From contig NZ_FNKU01000001.1 of NCBI RefSeq assembly GCF_900100365.1, forward strand, positions 5,211,501 through 5,275,500: a stretch of DNA of 64,000 nt, read 5' to 3'. Below are positions 11,182 through 20,992 of the stretch, piece by piece. This stretch comes from Pseudomonas cannabina. GTDB taxonomy: Bacteria; Pseudomonadota; Gammaproteobacteria; Pseudomonadales; Pseudomonadaceae. The notes under the pieces were generated by a model that worked only from the letters and a program-made list of their open reading frames with translations, was not told where the DNA came from and did not search any database. Each line of letters starts with the position of its first letter. Position 1 is the first letter of the stretch. The translations under genes and the position numbers were made by a program.

Positions 11182-11607
11182 ATGCGTCATTACGAAATTA
11201 TCTTTTTGGTCCACCCGGATCAAAGCGAGCAAGTCGGCGGCATGGTAGAGCGTTACACCAAGCTGATCGAAGAAGACGGCGGCAAAATCCACCGTCTGGA
11301 AGATTGGGGCCGTCGTCAACTGGCTTACGCAATCAACAATGTTCACAAGGCTCACTACGTGATGCTGAACGTTGAGTGCACTGGCAAGGCTCTGGCCGAG
11401 CTGGAAGACAACTTCCGTTACAACGATGCTGTGATCCGTAACCTGGTCATCCGTCGCGACGAAGCCGTAACTGGCCAGTCCGAGATGCTCAAGGCTGAAG
11501 AGAACCGCAGTGAGCGCCGTGAGCGTCGTGACCGTCCTGAGCACTCCGACAGCGCCGATGGCGATGACGGCGACAACAGCGACGTTAGCGATAACGCTGA
11601 CGAGTAA
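11182..11607 (+). CDS. rpsF: 30S ribosomal protein S6
   Basis: S6 is a 141-aa small-subunit protein ([20 protein letters not shown]) that binds 16S rRNA together with S18. The ferredoxin-like core is followed by an acidic Asp/Ser-rich tail ([19 protein letters not shown]) as in other pseudomonads. AAGGAG precedes the ATG. It is first in the rpsF-rpsR-(membrane protein)-rplI operon. Confidence 0.98.
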   Translation: MRHYEIIFLVHPDQSEQVGGMVERYTKLIEEDGGKIHRLEDWGRRQLAYAINNVHKAHYVMLNVECTGKALAELEDNFRYNDAVIRNLVIRRDEAVTGQSEMLKAEENRSERRERRDRPEHSDSADGDDGDNSDVSDNADE

Positions 11608-11635
11608 TCCACGGACCTTTTGAGGAGCCAATTAC

Positions 11636-11866
11636 ATGGCACGTTTCTTCCGTCGTCGTAAATTCTGCCGCTTCACCGCTGAAGACGTCAAAGAGATCGA
11701 TTACAAAGATCTCAACACTCTGAAAGCCTACGTATCCGAGACCGGCAAAATCGTTCCAAGCCGTATCACAGGTACCAAAGCACGTTATCAGCGTCAGCTG
11801 GCCACCGCTATCAAGCGTGCCCGCTTCCTGGCCCTGCTGGCCTACACCGACAGCCACGGCCGCTGA
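11636..11866 (+). CDS. rpsR: 30S ribosomal protein S18
   Basis: S18 is a 76-aa protein ([25 protein letters not shown]) that forms a heterodimer with S6 on the 30S platform. A GAGGAG Shine-Dalgarno precedes it. It lies 28 bases after rpsF in the same operon. Confidence 0.98.
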
Positions 11867-11904
11867 GACCAGGTAGTCGACAAAACGTAACAAAGGATAA
11901 AAGC

Positions 11905-12801
11905 ATGCGTGCCCTGGCTGAATTCATCATGCGCGGCCGTATGCAGGCCACTCTTGTAGTGGCTGGATGTGCGGCATTGCCGCTGTTGTTCTGGTTGAGT
12001 GCTGCCGCAGGGTGCCTTGTGCTCCTGCGACGCGGGTTCAGTGATGCCGTTGGTGTCCTGGCCTGGGCTCTGCTGCCGGCTTTGGTCTGGTGGTATTTCG
12101 GCGAACCTCGTACAGCCATGGTGCTGGCCGGTTCGCTGGGTTTGGCAATGGTTTTGCGTGCCAGCGAGTCCTGGGTCCGCGTGCTGCTGGTCAGCGTAGC
12201 GTTGGGTGTGGTGTATGCAGTCATTCTGGGCACGGTTTTTCGCGAACCTCTGGAAGCAATGTCGCAGGAGTTGCAGAAACATCTGCCGACAATGCTGGCC
12301 GGGCTCTACGAGCAGATGAACGTAGAAGAGCGAGCGCGCCTGGGAGCACTGATTGCCCCTGTCCTGAATGGCCTGATAGCGGCTGTGTTGCAAATCGTCA
12401 GTGTGTTGTGCCTGCTTCTTGGGCGGTACTGGCAAGCGATGTTGTACAACCCTGGCGGTTTCGGGCGTGAATTTCGCGCCGTGAAGCTTCCGCTGGTGGC
12501 TGCGTTGGTGCTTTTGGTGTGCATGCTGGTGGGGCCGAATTTCGGTCCGCAGATAGCGATGCTGACACCGCTGTGCAGCGTACCGCTGGTGTTCGCCGGG
12601 CTGGCTCTGATTCACGGTCTGGTTGCTGAAAAGCGCCTGTCCCGTTTCTGGCTGGTAGGGATGTACATAACGCTGCTGGTGTTCATGCAGCTGATTTATC
12701 CGTTGCTCGTGGTAATTGCCATTGTCGACAGCCTGATTGATTTTCGCGGTCGCCGGGGTTCGAAAGATTCCGGCAATGGTCCTGCGAACGGTGAAGGTTA
12801 A
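11905..12801 (+). CDS. DUF2232-like integral membrane protein
   Basis: This is a 298-aa protein with about eight hydrophobic segments and almost no large soluble domain. It matches my memory of the DUF2232 (YybS-like) family that sits between rpsR and rplI in many proteobacteria. Its function is unknown. It begins 38 bases after rpsR with an AAAGGA site and ends 19 bases before rplI, so it belongs to the ribosomal operon. The position suggests growth-coupled expression but does not show a ribosomal role. Confidence 0.75.
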   Translation: MRALAEFIMRGRMQATLVVAGCAALPLLFWLSAAAGCLVLLRRGFSDAVGVLAWALLPALVWWYFGEPRTAMVLAGSLGLAMVLRASESWVRVLLVSVALGVVYAVILGTVFREPLEAMSQELQKHLPTMLAGLYEQMNVEERARLGALIAPVLNGLIAAVLQIVSVLCLLLGRYWQAMLYNPGGFGREFRAVKLPLVAALVLLVCMLVGPNFGPQIAMLTPLCSVPLVFAGLALIHGLVAEKRLSRFWLVGMYITLLVFMQLIYPLLVVIAIVDSLIDFRGRRGSKDSGNGPANGEG

Positions 12802-12820
12802 AAGTTAAGAGGATTTCCAC

Positions 12821-13267
12821 ATGCAACTGATCCTTCTGGAAAAAGTCGCCAACCTGGGCAACCTGGGCGACAAAGTAAACGTTAAGGCCGGTTACGGTCG
12901 TAACTACCTGCTGCCTTACGGCAAAGCAACCGGTGCAACCGCTGCCAACGTGGCTGCGTTTGAAGAGCGTCGTGCCGAGCTGGAAAAACTGGCTGCAGAC
13001 AAGAAAGCATCTGCCGAAACTCGCGCTGCGCAACTGGCTGAGCTGGAAGTGACTATCACTGCCACCGCTGGCGACGAAGGCAAGCTGTTCGGTTCGATCG
13101 GTACTCACGACATCGCTGATGCACTGACCGCCTCTGGCGTTGAAGTTGCAAAAAGCGAAGTTCGTCTGCCGAACGGCACTATCCGCAACGTTGGCGAATT
13201 CGACGTAGCCGTGCACCTGCACAGCGACGTAGAAGCGACCGTACGCGTTGTCGTAGTGGCTGCTTAA
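12821..13267 (+). CDS. rplI: 50S ribosomal protein L9
   Basis: L9 is a 148-aa protein with the diagnostic N-terminal domain ([32 protein letters not shown]), a long connecting helix and a C-terminal rRNA-binding domain. It is last in the rpsF-rpsR-rplI operon and is followed by a terminator-like hairpin. Confidence 0.98.
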   Translation: MQLILLEKVANLGNLGDKVNVKAGYGRNYLLPYGKATGATAANVAAFEERRAELEKLAADKKASAETRAAQLAELEVTITATAGDEGKLFGSIGTHDIADALTASGVEVAKSEVRLPNGTIRNVGEFDVAVHLHSDVEATVRVVVVAA

Positions 13268-13313
13268 GCAATACTGAATCGTCTGGCGGCATTGTCGTCA
13301 GAGGATTAACATC

Positions 13314-13345
13314 GGGCACGATCCTGTTTACAGGTCGTGCCCTTT
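13314..13345 (+). terminator. Terminator after rplI
   Basis: The stem GGGCACGA-CCTG/CAGG-TCGTGCCC with a TTTA loop is followed by TTTGTCTTTG. It lies 47 bases after rplI and 46 before dnaB. Confidence 0.75.
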
Positions 13346-13390
13346 GTCTTTGTGCCATCCCCATTCTGCAAACCCCGAATTAAAGTGGCC

Positions 13391-14785
13391 ATGAACGATA
13401 TATCCGCCCCCAAGCAATACGATCTGCAAACCGCTGCCCTCAAGGTGCCGCCACACTCCATCGAGGCCGAACAGGCGGTACTCGGTGGCTTGATGCTGGA
13501 CAACAACGCCTGGGAGCGCGTGCTCGATCAAGTCTCGGATGGTGATTTCTATCGACATGACCACCGCCTGATTTTCCGCGCCATTGCCCGGCTGGCCGAT
13601 CAGAACAGCCCGATCGACGTGGTCACTCTGGCCGAGCAATTGGACAAGGAAGGGCAGACCTCGCAGGTCGGTGGCCTGGGCTATCTCAGCGAGCTGGCAA
13701 AAAACACGCCGTCCGTGGCCAACATCAAGGCCTACGCGCAGATCGTCCGTGCGCGGGCCACGCTTCGCCAACTGATCGGCATCAGTACCGAAATCGCTGA
13801 CAGTGCGTTCAACCCGGAAGGACGAACCGCCGAAGAGATTCTCGACGAAGCCGAACGGCAGATCTTTCAGATTGCCGAAGCGCGGCCCAAGACCGGCGGC
13901 CCGGTCAGCGTCAACGACCTGCTGACCAAAGCCATCGACCGCATCGACACCCTGTTCAACAGCGACAATGCCATCACCGGCCTGTCCACCGGCTACACCG
14001 ACCTGGACGAAAAAACCAGCGGCCTGCAGCCGTCCGATCTGATCATCGTCGCCGGTCGTCCGTCGATGGGTAAAACCACCTTCGCCATGAACCTGGTCGA
14101 AAACGCGGTGTTACGCAGCGACAAGGTGGTTCTGGTCTACTCGCTGGAAATGCCAGGCGAATCGCTGATCATGCGTATGCTTTCGTCGCTCGGTCGTATC
14201 GACCAGACCAAAGTGCGCGCCGGTCGTCTGGACGATGATGACTGGCCGCGTCTGACGTCAGCGGTCAATCTGCTCAATGACCGCAAGCTGTTCATCGACG
14301 ACACTGCGGGCATCAGCCCTTCGGAAATGCGCGCGCGCACCCGGCGGATCGTTCGTGAGCATGGCGAAATCGCCATGATCATGATCGACTACCTGCAATT
14401 GATGCAGATTCCGGGTTCCAGCGGCGATAACCGGACCAACGAGATTTCCGAGATTTCCCGCTCGTTGAAAGCGCTGGCCAAAGAATTCAACTGCCCGGTC
14501 ATTGCGCTGTCGCAGCTAAACCGCTCGCTGGAGCAGCGCCCGAACAAACGCCCGATCAACTCCGACTTGCGGGAGTCCGGAGCGATCGAGCAGGATGCCG
14601 ACGTCATCATGTTCGTCTACCGGGACGAGGTGTATCACCCGGAAACCGAGCACAAGGGCATTGCCGAGATCATCATCGGCAAGCAGCGTAACGGCCCCAT
14701 CGGCACCACGCGCCTGGCGTTCATCGGCAAATACACGCGCTTCGAGAACCTGGCACCCGGCAGTTACAACTTCGACGAAGATTGA
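13391..14785 (+). CDS. dnaB: Replicative DNA helicase DnaB
   Basis: DnaB is a 464-aa hexameric 5'-3' helicase that drives the replication fork. I chose ATG 13391 (MNDISAPKQYDLQTAALKVP), because the longer open frame starts inside the rplI terminator. It has an N-terminal primase-interacting domain (about 20-125), a linker, and a RecA-like ATPase domain with Walker A GRPSMGKTT at 222-230, followed by IMIDYLQLM (Walker B) and LSQLNRSLEQR. No intein is present. Confidence 0.97.
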   Translation: MNDISAPKQYDLQTAALKVPPHSIEAEQAVLGGLMLDNNAWERVLDQVSDGDFYRHDHRLIFRAIARLADQNSPIDVVTLAEQLDKEGQTSQVGGLGYLSELAKNTPSVANIKAYAQIVRARATLRQLIGISTEIADSAFNPEGRTAEEILDEAERQIFQIAEARPKTGGPVSVNDLLTKAIDRIDTLFNSDNAITGLSTGYTDLDEKTSGLQPSDLIIVAGRPSMGKTTFAMNLVENAVLRSDKVVLVYSLEMPGESLIMRMLSSLGRIDQTKVRAGRLDDDDWPRLTSAVNLLNDRKLFIDDTAGISPSEMRARTRRIVREHGEIAMIMIDYLQLMQIPGSSGDNRTNEISEISRSLKALAKEFNCPVIALSQLNRSLEQRPNKRPINSDLRESGAIEQDADVIMFVYRDEVYHPETEHKGIAEIIIGKQRNGPIGTTRLAFIGKYTRFENLAPGSYNFDED

Positions 14786-14801
14786 TCTCGCTGTGATCCA
14801 G

Positions 14802-14830
14802 TCAAATCCGACCGCTCCCGTCGGATTTGA
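14802..14830. repeat. Inverted repeat between dnaB and ygiQ
   Basis: The 11-bp perfect stem TCAAATCCGAC/GTCGGATTTGA has a seven-base loop, 17 bases after the dnaB stop. It is followed by A residues rather than T, so it is a weak terminator at best on the plus strand. A TGCTATATT word just downstream could be the -10 of the ygiQ promoter. Confidence 0.5.
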
Positions 14831-14892
14831 TCAAAAAATGTGCTATATTCCGCGCCCGCGATTTTTCCACCGTGCAAACGCAGGTCCTGAAC

Positions 14893-17193
14893 ATGCAATC
14901 AGCCAAGCCGTTATTTGACTATCCCAAGTACTGGGCCGAATGTTTCGGACCAGCACCTTTCCTGCCGATGAGCCGGGAAGAGATGGATCTGCTTGGCTGG
15001 GATTCCTGCGACATCATCATTGTCACCGGTGATGCGTACGTCGATCACCCGTCTTTCGGCATGGCAATCATCGGCCGTCTGCTTGAGTCACAGGGCTTTC
15101 GGGTCGGGATCATCGCGCAGCCCAACTGGCAGTCCAAAGACGACTTCATGAAGCTCGGCGAGCCGAACCTGTTTTTCGGTGTCGCTGCCGGCAACATGGA
15201 CTCGATGATCAACCGCTACACCGCCGACAAGAAAATCCGCTCCGACGACGCCTACACGCCCGGCGGCATGGCCGGCAAGCGTCCGGACCGCGCGAGTCTG
15301 GTCTACAGCCAGCGCTGCAAGGAAGCCTACAAGCATGTGCCAATCGTGCTCGGCGGCATCGAAGCCTCGCTGCGCCGCATCGCGCACTATGACTACTGGC
15401 AGGACAAGATTCGCAACTCGATCCTGATCGACGCCTGCGCCGACATCCTGCTCTACGGCAACGCCGAGCGGGCCATTGTCGAAGTCGCCCAGCGTCTGTC
15501 CTATGGCCACAAGATCGAAGACATCACCGATGTGCGCGGCACCGCGTTCATCCGTCGCGATACGCCGCAAGGCTGGTATGAAGTCGACTCGACGCGCATC
15601 GATCGTCCGGGCAAGGTCGACAAGATCATCAACCCGTACGTCAACACCCAGGACACCCAAGCCTGCGCCATCGAGCAGGAAAAAGGCAACGTCGAAGACC
15701 CGAACGAAGCCAAGGTAGTGCAGATTCTTGCCAGCCCGCGCATGACCCGTGACAAGACGGTCATCCGCCTGCCATCGGTAGAAAAGGTTCGTAACGATGC
15801 TGTGCTGTATGCCCACGCCAACCGCGTGTTGCACCTGGAAACCAATCCGGGCAACGCCCGTGCATTGGTGCAGAAGCATGGTGACGTCGACGTCTGGTTC
15901 AACCCGCCGCCGATTCCGATGACTACTGATGAAATGGACTACGTGTTCGGCATGCCTTACGCACGCGTTCCGCATCCGTCTTATGGCAAGGAAAAGATTC
16001 CTGCTTACGACATGATCCGTTTCTCGGTCAACATCATGCGTGGCTGTTTCGGCGGCTGCACGTTCTGCTCCATTACCGAGCACGAAGGCCGGATCATCCA
16101 GAACCGTTCCGAAGAGTCGATCATTCGCGAAATCGAAGAGATCCGCGATAAAGTGCCTGGCTTTACCGGCGTTATCTCCGACCTGGGCGGGCCGACGGCG
16201 AACATGTACCGTATCGCCTGCAAAAGCCCGGAAATCGAGTCGGCCTGCCGCAAGCCGTCGTGTGTATTTCCAGGCATCTGCCCGAACCTGAACACCGATC
16301 ACTCGTCGCTGATTCAGCTGTATCGCAGTGCCCGCGCATTACCGGGCGTGAAGAAGATCCTCATCGCTTCCGGCCTGCGCTACGACCTCGCCGTCGAGTC
16401 GCCGGAATACGTCAAGGAGTTGGTGACGCACCATGTTGGCGGCTACCTGAAGATTGCCCCGGAACACACCGAGGAAGGTCCGCTCAACCAGATGATGAAG
16501 CCGGGCATTGGCAGCTATGACAAGTTCAAGCGCATGTTCGAGAAGTACACCAAGGAAGCGGGCAAGGAGCAGTACCTGATTCCTTACTTCATCGCCGCCC
16601 ACCCGGGCACGACAGATGAAGACATGATGAACCTCGCGCTGTGGCTCAAGGGCAACGGTTTCCGTGCGGATCAGGTGCAGGCGTTCTATCCGTCGCCGAT
16701 GGCAACGGCCACCGCCATGTATCACTCGGGCAAGAACCCGCTGCGCAAGGTCACTTACAAGAGTGACGCCGTCACAATTGTGAAAAGCGAAGAGCAACGT
16801 CGCCTGCACAAGGCCTTCTTGCGCTATCACGATCCGAAAGGCTGGCCGATGCTGCGTGAAGCGCTGGAGCGTATGGGTCGTGCCGACCTGATCGGGCCGG
16901 GCAAGGACCAACTGATTCCGTTGCATCAGCCTGCTACTGACACTTATCAGAGTGCCCGTCGCAAGAACTCGACGCCCGCCGGTAGCCACAAGGTGGGGAA
17001 GACCACGCTGATCCAGACCCAACACACCGGCCTGCCGCCGCGCGGAAGCGACGGCAGCAAGCCGTGGGACAAGCGCGAAGAGGCCAAGGCCGCGGCAATG
17101 GCGCGCAACAAACAGGCCGCCAAAGAACGCATGGACGCAGCCAAAGGCAAGGGCCCCAAACCGGCGAAGCGCAAGCCGGTGGTGCCACGCTAA
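14893..17193 (+). CDS. YgiQ family radical SAM protein
   Basis: This is a 766-aa radical-SAM protein of the UPF0313/YgiQ family, whose substrate is not established. It has an N-terminal YgiQ-specific domain, then the radical-SAM cluster motif CFGGCTFC (Cys385, Cys389, Cys392), which binds a 4Fe-4S cluster. The C-terminus is rich in Lys/Pro/Ala, which suggests nucleic-acid contact. I chose ATG 14893 ([20 protein letters not shown]), because the further upstream start would translate through the promoter region. It is monocistronic. Confidence 0.9.
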   Translation: MQSAKPLFDYPKYWAECFGPAPFLPMSREEMDLLGWDSCDIIIVTGDAYVDHPSFGMAIIGRLLESQGFRVGIIAQPNWQSKDDFMKLGEPNLFFGVAAGNMDSMINRYTADKKIRSDDAYTPGGMAGKRPDRASLVYSQRCKEAYKHVPIVLGGIEASLRRIAHYDYWQDKIRNSILIDACADILLYGNAERAIVEVAQRLSYGHKIEDITDVRGTAFIRRDTPQGWYEVDSTRIDRPGKVDKIINPYVNTQDTQACAIEQEKGNVEDPNEAKVVQILASPRMTRDKTVIRLPSVEKVRNDAVLYAHANRVLHLETNPGNARALVQKHGDVDVWFNPPPIPMTTDEMDYVFGMPYARVPHPSYGKEKIPAYDMIRFSVNIMRGCFGGCTFCSITEHEGRIIQNRSEESIIREIEEIRDKVPGFTGVISDLGGPTANMYRIACKSPEIESACRKPSCVFPGICPNLNTDHSSLIQLYRSARALPGVKKILIASGLRYDLAVESPEYVKELVTHHVGGYLKIAPEHTEEGPLNQMMKPGIGSYDKFKRMFEKYTKEAGKEQYLIPYFIAAHPGTTDEDMMNLALWLKGNGFRADQVQAFYPSPMATATAMYHSGKNPLRKVTYKSDAVTIVKSEEQRRLHKAFLRYHDPKGWPMLREALERMGRADLIGPGKDQLIPLHQPATDTYQSARRKNSTPAGSHKVGKTTLIQTQHTGLPPRGSDGSKPWDKREEAKAAAMARNKQAAKERMDAAKGKGPKPAKRKPVVPR

Positions 17194-17204
17194 CCCGGGG
17201 AGTT

Positions 17205-17385
17205 CTGAGCAGATGCAGAGCGTCGCACGATAATTGAGATTATCGTTCCGCACGCTCCAGCGTCGGAATGCATTGCGTGGCGCTCCGCGTCACAAATCTG
17301 CGCCACGCCACGGACCCGAGATCGGACGCAGAGCGTCCAGAACAGCATGCGACGCGGAGCGTCGCACGATAGTTGAAAACCCGCC
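17205..17385. repeat. GGACGCAGAGCGTCC-type REP cluster
   Basis: Several copies of short imperfect palindromes (GCAGAGCGTCGCACGATA, GGACGCAGAGCGTCC, GACGCGGAGCGTC) in alternating orientation fill the first part of the 431-base gap before 17625. Related copies lie at 24997-25052, 36583-36680, 57326-57346 and 58980-59035. The rest of the gap (17386-17624) shows no gene I can support. Confidence 0.75.
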
Positions 17386-17624
17386 TGCAACGCGCCGGAT
17401 GCGTATCCAGACGGCTTCACAATTCTTCACCCCCCCACGCAATCCCTCTGCCACACTGTCTGCCTTATTACTGTGCGACCCTTGCACTGTTCGCTCCGGC
17501 TGGCACACTTTTGGTGCCGCGTCTGATCGGGCGGGCAATGCCGATGTCGTTGGCGCATGACTTTGACCGGATGGCATAAGTCTTGCGCGGCTCAATTACC
17601 GTTCAGGCTCGCAGGAGGCACGCC

Positions 17625-20600
17625 GTGTCGATTCATATTGCCTTGCACCACGTCACGCATTACCGCTACGAACGCGCGGTCGAACTGGGTCCTCAGATCG
17701 TTCGTCTGCGCCCGGCCGCCCATAGCCGCACCCGCGTGCTGTCTTATTCGCTTAAAGTTTTGCCTGAAAACCACTTCATCAACTGGCAGCAGGACCCTCA
17801 GGGTAATTACCTGGCGCGCCTGGTTTTTCCGGAAAAGACCGACGAGTTTCGCGTCGAAGTTGATCTGGTCGCCGAAATGGCGGTGTTCAACCCGTTCGAC
17901 TTCTTTCTGGAACCCTACGCCGAAAACATTCCCTTCACGTACGCCAGCGAAGAGCAGCGTGAGCTTGCCCCGTATCTCGAAAAGCTGCCGCTGACGCCGA
18001 GGTTTCAGGCCTATCTGGACAGCATCAGTCGCGAGCCGATCCCGGCTATCGATTTTCTGGTTGGCCTCAACCAGCGTCTGAGCCAGGACGTGGCTTACCT
18101 GATCCGCATGGAACCGGGCGTTCAGACCCCGGAGTTCACGCTGGAAAACGCCTCGGGCTCCTGCCGCGATTCGGCTTGGCTGCTGGTGCAGCTGCTGCGC
18201 CATCTCGGCATGGCCGCACGTTTCGTGTCGGGTTATCTGATCCAGCTCAAGGCTGATGTCGAAGCGCTGGACGGGCCTTCCGGCACCGACGTCGATTTCA
18301 CCGACCTGCACGCCTGGTGCGAGGTGTATTTGCCGGGCGCGGGCTGGGTCGGGCTGGATGCCACTTCCGGGCTGTTCGCAGGCGAAGGGCACATTCCGCT
18401 GGCGTGCAGCCCCGAACCGTCTTCGGCCGCGCCGATCAGCGGGTTGGTCGAGCCGTGCGAAACCGAATTCAGCCACGAAATGTCGGTCGAGCGCATTTGG
18501 GAGGCGCCCCGCGTCACCAAGCCCTACACCGAAGAACAATGGCAGGACATTCAGGCCCTCGGTCGGCAGATTGACGCCGATTTGCTGCGCGACGATGTGC
18601 GCCTGACCATGGGCGGTGAGCCGACATTCGTGTCCATCGATGATCGCGATGGCGCCGAGTGGAACACCGCTGCGTTGGGCCCTCGCAAGCGCGAACTGTC
18701 CGCCGAGCTGTTCCAGCGCATGCGCGCGCATTACGCGCCGCTGGGCATCGTGCATTTCGGGCAGGGCAAATGGTACCCGGGCGAGCAATTGCCGCGCTGG
18801 TCGCTGAACTGTTTCTGGCGTAAGGATGGCAAGCCGGTCTGGCACAACAACGCGCTGATCGCTGATGAAACGCAGGACTATGGCGCGACCGGCGAACTGG
18901 CCGGGCGCTTCCTCGCCAGTGTTGCCGAACGCTTGAAGCTGCCTGGCCGCTTCGTGTTTCCGGCCTACGAAGACAACTTCTACTACCTGTGGCGCGAAGG
19001 TGCGCTGCCGGTCAACGTGACCGCCGAAGATTCGCGATTGGGTGATGAGCTGGAGCGTGCGCGTCTGCGCAAGGTCTTCGCGCAAGGTCTGGACAAGATG
19101 ATTGGCCAGGTGCTGCCGCTGGCCCGCAGCGCAAAAGGTGATAGCTGGCAGAGTGGGCGCTGGTACCTGCGTGACGAACACTGCCGTCTGGTGCCCGGCG
19201 ATTCGGCACTGGGTTACCGACTGCCGCTGGCCTCGCAGCCGTGGGTCAAGGCGGCGGAGTATCCGTTCATCCATCCGACCGATCACAATCAGGACTTCCC
19301 TGAGCTGGCCGACAGCGACTCGCTGACCGCGCAGCTCAAGGCCAGCGAAAGCGACGCCGAGCGTGCGCCGGAGCTTGATGAGTCCGCCGACTGGCTGACC
19401 CGCACCGCGCTGTGTGCCGAGGCGCGTGACGGGCGTCTGTACCTGTTCATGCCGCCGCTGCAAAAGCTGGAGGAATACCTTGAACTGGTGGCGGTGATCG
19501 AAGCGACCGCCGAAGAGCTGCAATGCCCGATCCTGCTGGAAGGCTACGAGCCGCCGAGCGATCCGCGCCTGTGCAACTTCCGCATTACGCCTGATCCGGG
19601 AGTGATCGAAGTCAACGTGCAGCCCTCTGCAAGCTGGGACGAACTGGTCGAACGCACCGAGTTTCTCTACGAGCAGGCGCGTCTCACGCGGCTGACCACC
19701 GAAAAATTCATGATCGACGGCCGGCACACCGGCACCGGCGGCGGCAACCACTTCGTGCTCGGCGGGGCGACACCGGCGGATTCGCCGTTCCTGCGTCGCC
19801 CGGACCTGCTGCGCAGCCTGCTCAGCTACTGGCACAACCATCCATCGCTGTCGTATCTGTTTTCCGGCTTGTTCATCGGCCCGACCTCGCAAGCACCGCG
19901 TATCGATGAGGCGCGCAACGACTCGCTCTACGAAATGGAAATCGCCTTCGCGCAAATGCCCGAGCCCGGCGAAGAAGTCGCGCCGTGGGTAGTCGACCGT
20001 CTGCTGCGCAACTTGCTGATCGATGTCACCGGCAACACCCATCGTGCCGAATTCTGCATCGACAAACTGTATTCGCCGGACGGCGCAACCGGGCGTCTGG
20101 GCCTGCTGGAGCTGCGCGCCTTCGAGATGCCGCCCCACGCGCGCATGAGTCTTGCCCAGCAATTGCTGCTGCGGGCGCTGGTCGCACGTTTCTGGCGTGA
20201 GCCCTACGCACCGGCCAAACTGGCGCGTTGGGGTACGCAGTTGCACGACCGCTTCATGCTGCCGCACTTCATCGAGCAGGATTTTGCCGACGTGGTGGCC
20301 GACCTCAACTCGGCGGGATATCCGGTCAAGGCTGACTGGTTTGCCGCGCACCTGGAGTTCCGCTTTCCTAAAGTCGGCGATTACGCGGTCAACGGCATCG
20401 AACTGGAGCTGCGTCAGGCACTGGAGCCTTGGCACGTGCTGGGTGAAGAAGGTTCGGCCGGGGGCGCGGTGCGCTACGTCGATTCATCGCTGGAGCGCTT
20501 GCAGGTGCATCTCACTGGCCTGCCACCGCAGCGCTATCTGCTGACCTGCAATGGCATCCCGGTGCCGTTGCAGCCCACTGGCCGGGTTGGCGAGTTTGTC

Positions 20601-20903
20601 GCGGGCGTGCGCTATCGCGCCTGGCAACCGGCCAACTGCCTGCAACCGACCATCGGTGTGCATGCGCCGCTGGTATTTGACCTGCTCGACACCTGGATGC
20701 AGCGCTCGCTGGGCGGCTGCGAGTATCATGTCGCCCATCCGGGTGGCCGCAATTACGAAACGTTACCGGTCAACGCCAACGAAGCGGAAAGCCGCCGTCT
20801 GTCACGTTTCTTCCGAATCGGCCACACACCCGGCAAACTGGACGTTCCATCGCTCAACATTAACGACGAGCTGCCGATGACGCTGGATATGCGTCTGCAT
20901 TAA
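17625..20903 (+). CDS. Transglutaminase-DUF2126 amidoligase-like fusion protein
   Basis: This is a 1092-aa two-part protein. The N-terminal third is a bacterial transglutaminase-like region with a complete triad: Cys180 (GSCRDSAW), His229 (DLHAWCEVY) and Asp245 (GLDATSG). The remaining approximately 770 residues are DUF2126, which includes [11 protein letters not shown] and [15 protein letters not shown]. From memory this domain has been placed in the glutamine-synthetase-like COOH-NH2 ligase superfamily, which makes amide bonds. GTG 17625 follows a perfect AGGAGG six bases upstream. It leads a three-gene cassette with the permuted ATP-grasp and second transglutaminase genes. The substrate is unknown. 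Confidence 0.85.
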   Translation: MSIHIALHHVTHYRYERAVELGPQIVRLRPAAHSRTRVLSYSLKVLPENHFINWQQDPQGNYLARLVFPEKTDEFRVEVDLVAEMAVFNPFDFFLEPYAENIPFTYASEEQRELAPYLEKLPLTPRFQAYLDSISREPIPAIDFLVGLNQRLSQDVAYLIRMEPGVQTPEFTLENASGSCRDSAWLLVQLLRHLGMAARFVSGYLIQLKADVEALDGPSGTDVDFTDLHAWCEVYLPGAGWVGLDATSGLFAGEGHIPLACSPEPSSAAPISGLVEPCETEFSHEMSVERIWEAPRVTKPYTEEQWQDIQALGRQIDADLLRDDVRLTMGGEPTFVSIDDRDGAEWNTAALGPRKRELSAELFQRMRAHYAPLGIVHFGQGKWYPGEQLPRWSLNCFWRKDGKPVWHNNALIADETQDYGATGELAGRFLASVAERLKLPGRFVFPAYEDNFYYLWREGALPVNVTAEDSRLGDELERARLRKVFAQGLDKMIGQVLPLARSAKGDSWQSGRWYLRDEHCRLVPGDSALGYRLPLASQPWVKAAEYPFIHPTDHNQDFPELADSDSLTAQLKASESDAERAPELDESADWLTRTALCAEARDGRLYLFMPPLQKLEEYLELVAVIEATAEELQCPILLEGYEPPSDPRLCNFRITPDPGVIEVNVQPSASWDELVERTEFLYEQARLTRLTTEKFMIDGRHTGTGGGNHFVLGGATPADSPFLRRPDLLRSLLSYWHNHPSLSYLFSGLFIGPTSQAPRIDEARNDSLYEMEIAFAQMPEPGEEVAPWVVDRLLRNLLIDVTGNTHRAEFCIDKLYSPDGATGRLGLLELRAFEMPPHARMSLAQQLLLRALVARFWREPYAPAKLARWGTQLHDRFMLPHFIEQDFADVVADLNSAGYPVKADWFAAHLEFRFPKVGDYAVNGIELELRQALEPWHVLGEEGSAGGAVRYVDSSLERLQVHLTGLPPQRYLLTCNGIPVPLQPTGRVGEFVAGVRYRAWQPANCLQPTIGVHAPLVFDLLDTWMQRSLGGCEYHVAHPGGRNYETLPVNANEAESRRLSRFFRIGHTPGKLDVPSLNINDELPMTLDMRLH

Positions 20904-20992
20904 AAGAACAGTGGCTATGTGCGTCAGATGCACACGGATGTGACATCTGACTGCACCACTCTGAAGTCCTTACGTTGCCTGCCGAGCCTTCC

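Noticed and set aside
13391..14785. Intein or insertion in DnaB
   Set aside because: The length (464 aa) and uninterrupted Walker motifs match an ordinary DnaB.
17592..20435. 947-aa open frame on the minus strand opposite the transglutaminase-DUF2126 gene
   Set aside because: It is a high-GC shadow frame. The plus-strand protein has clear domains and catalytic residues, and the minus-strand translation looks like none.
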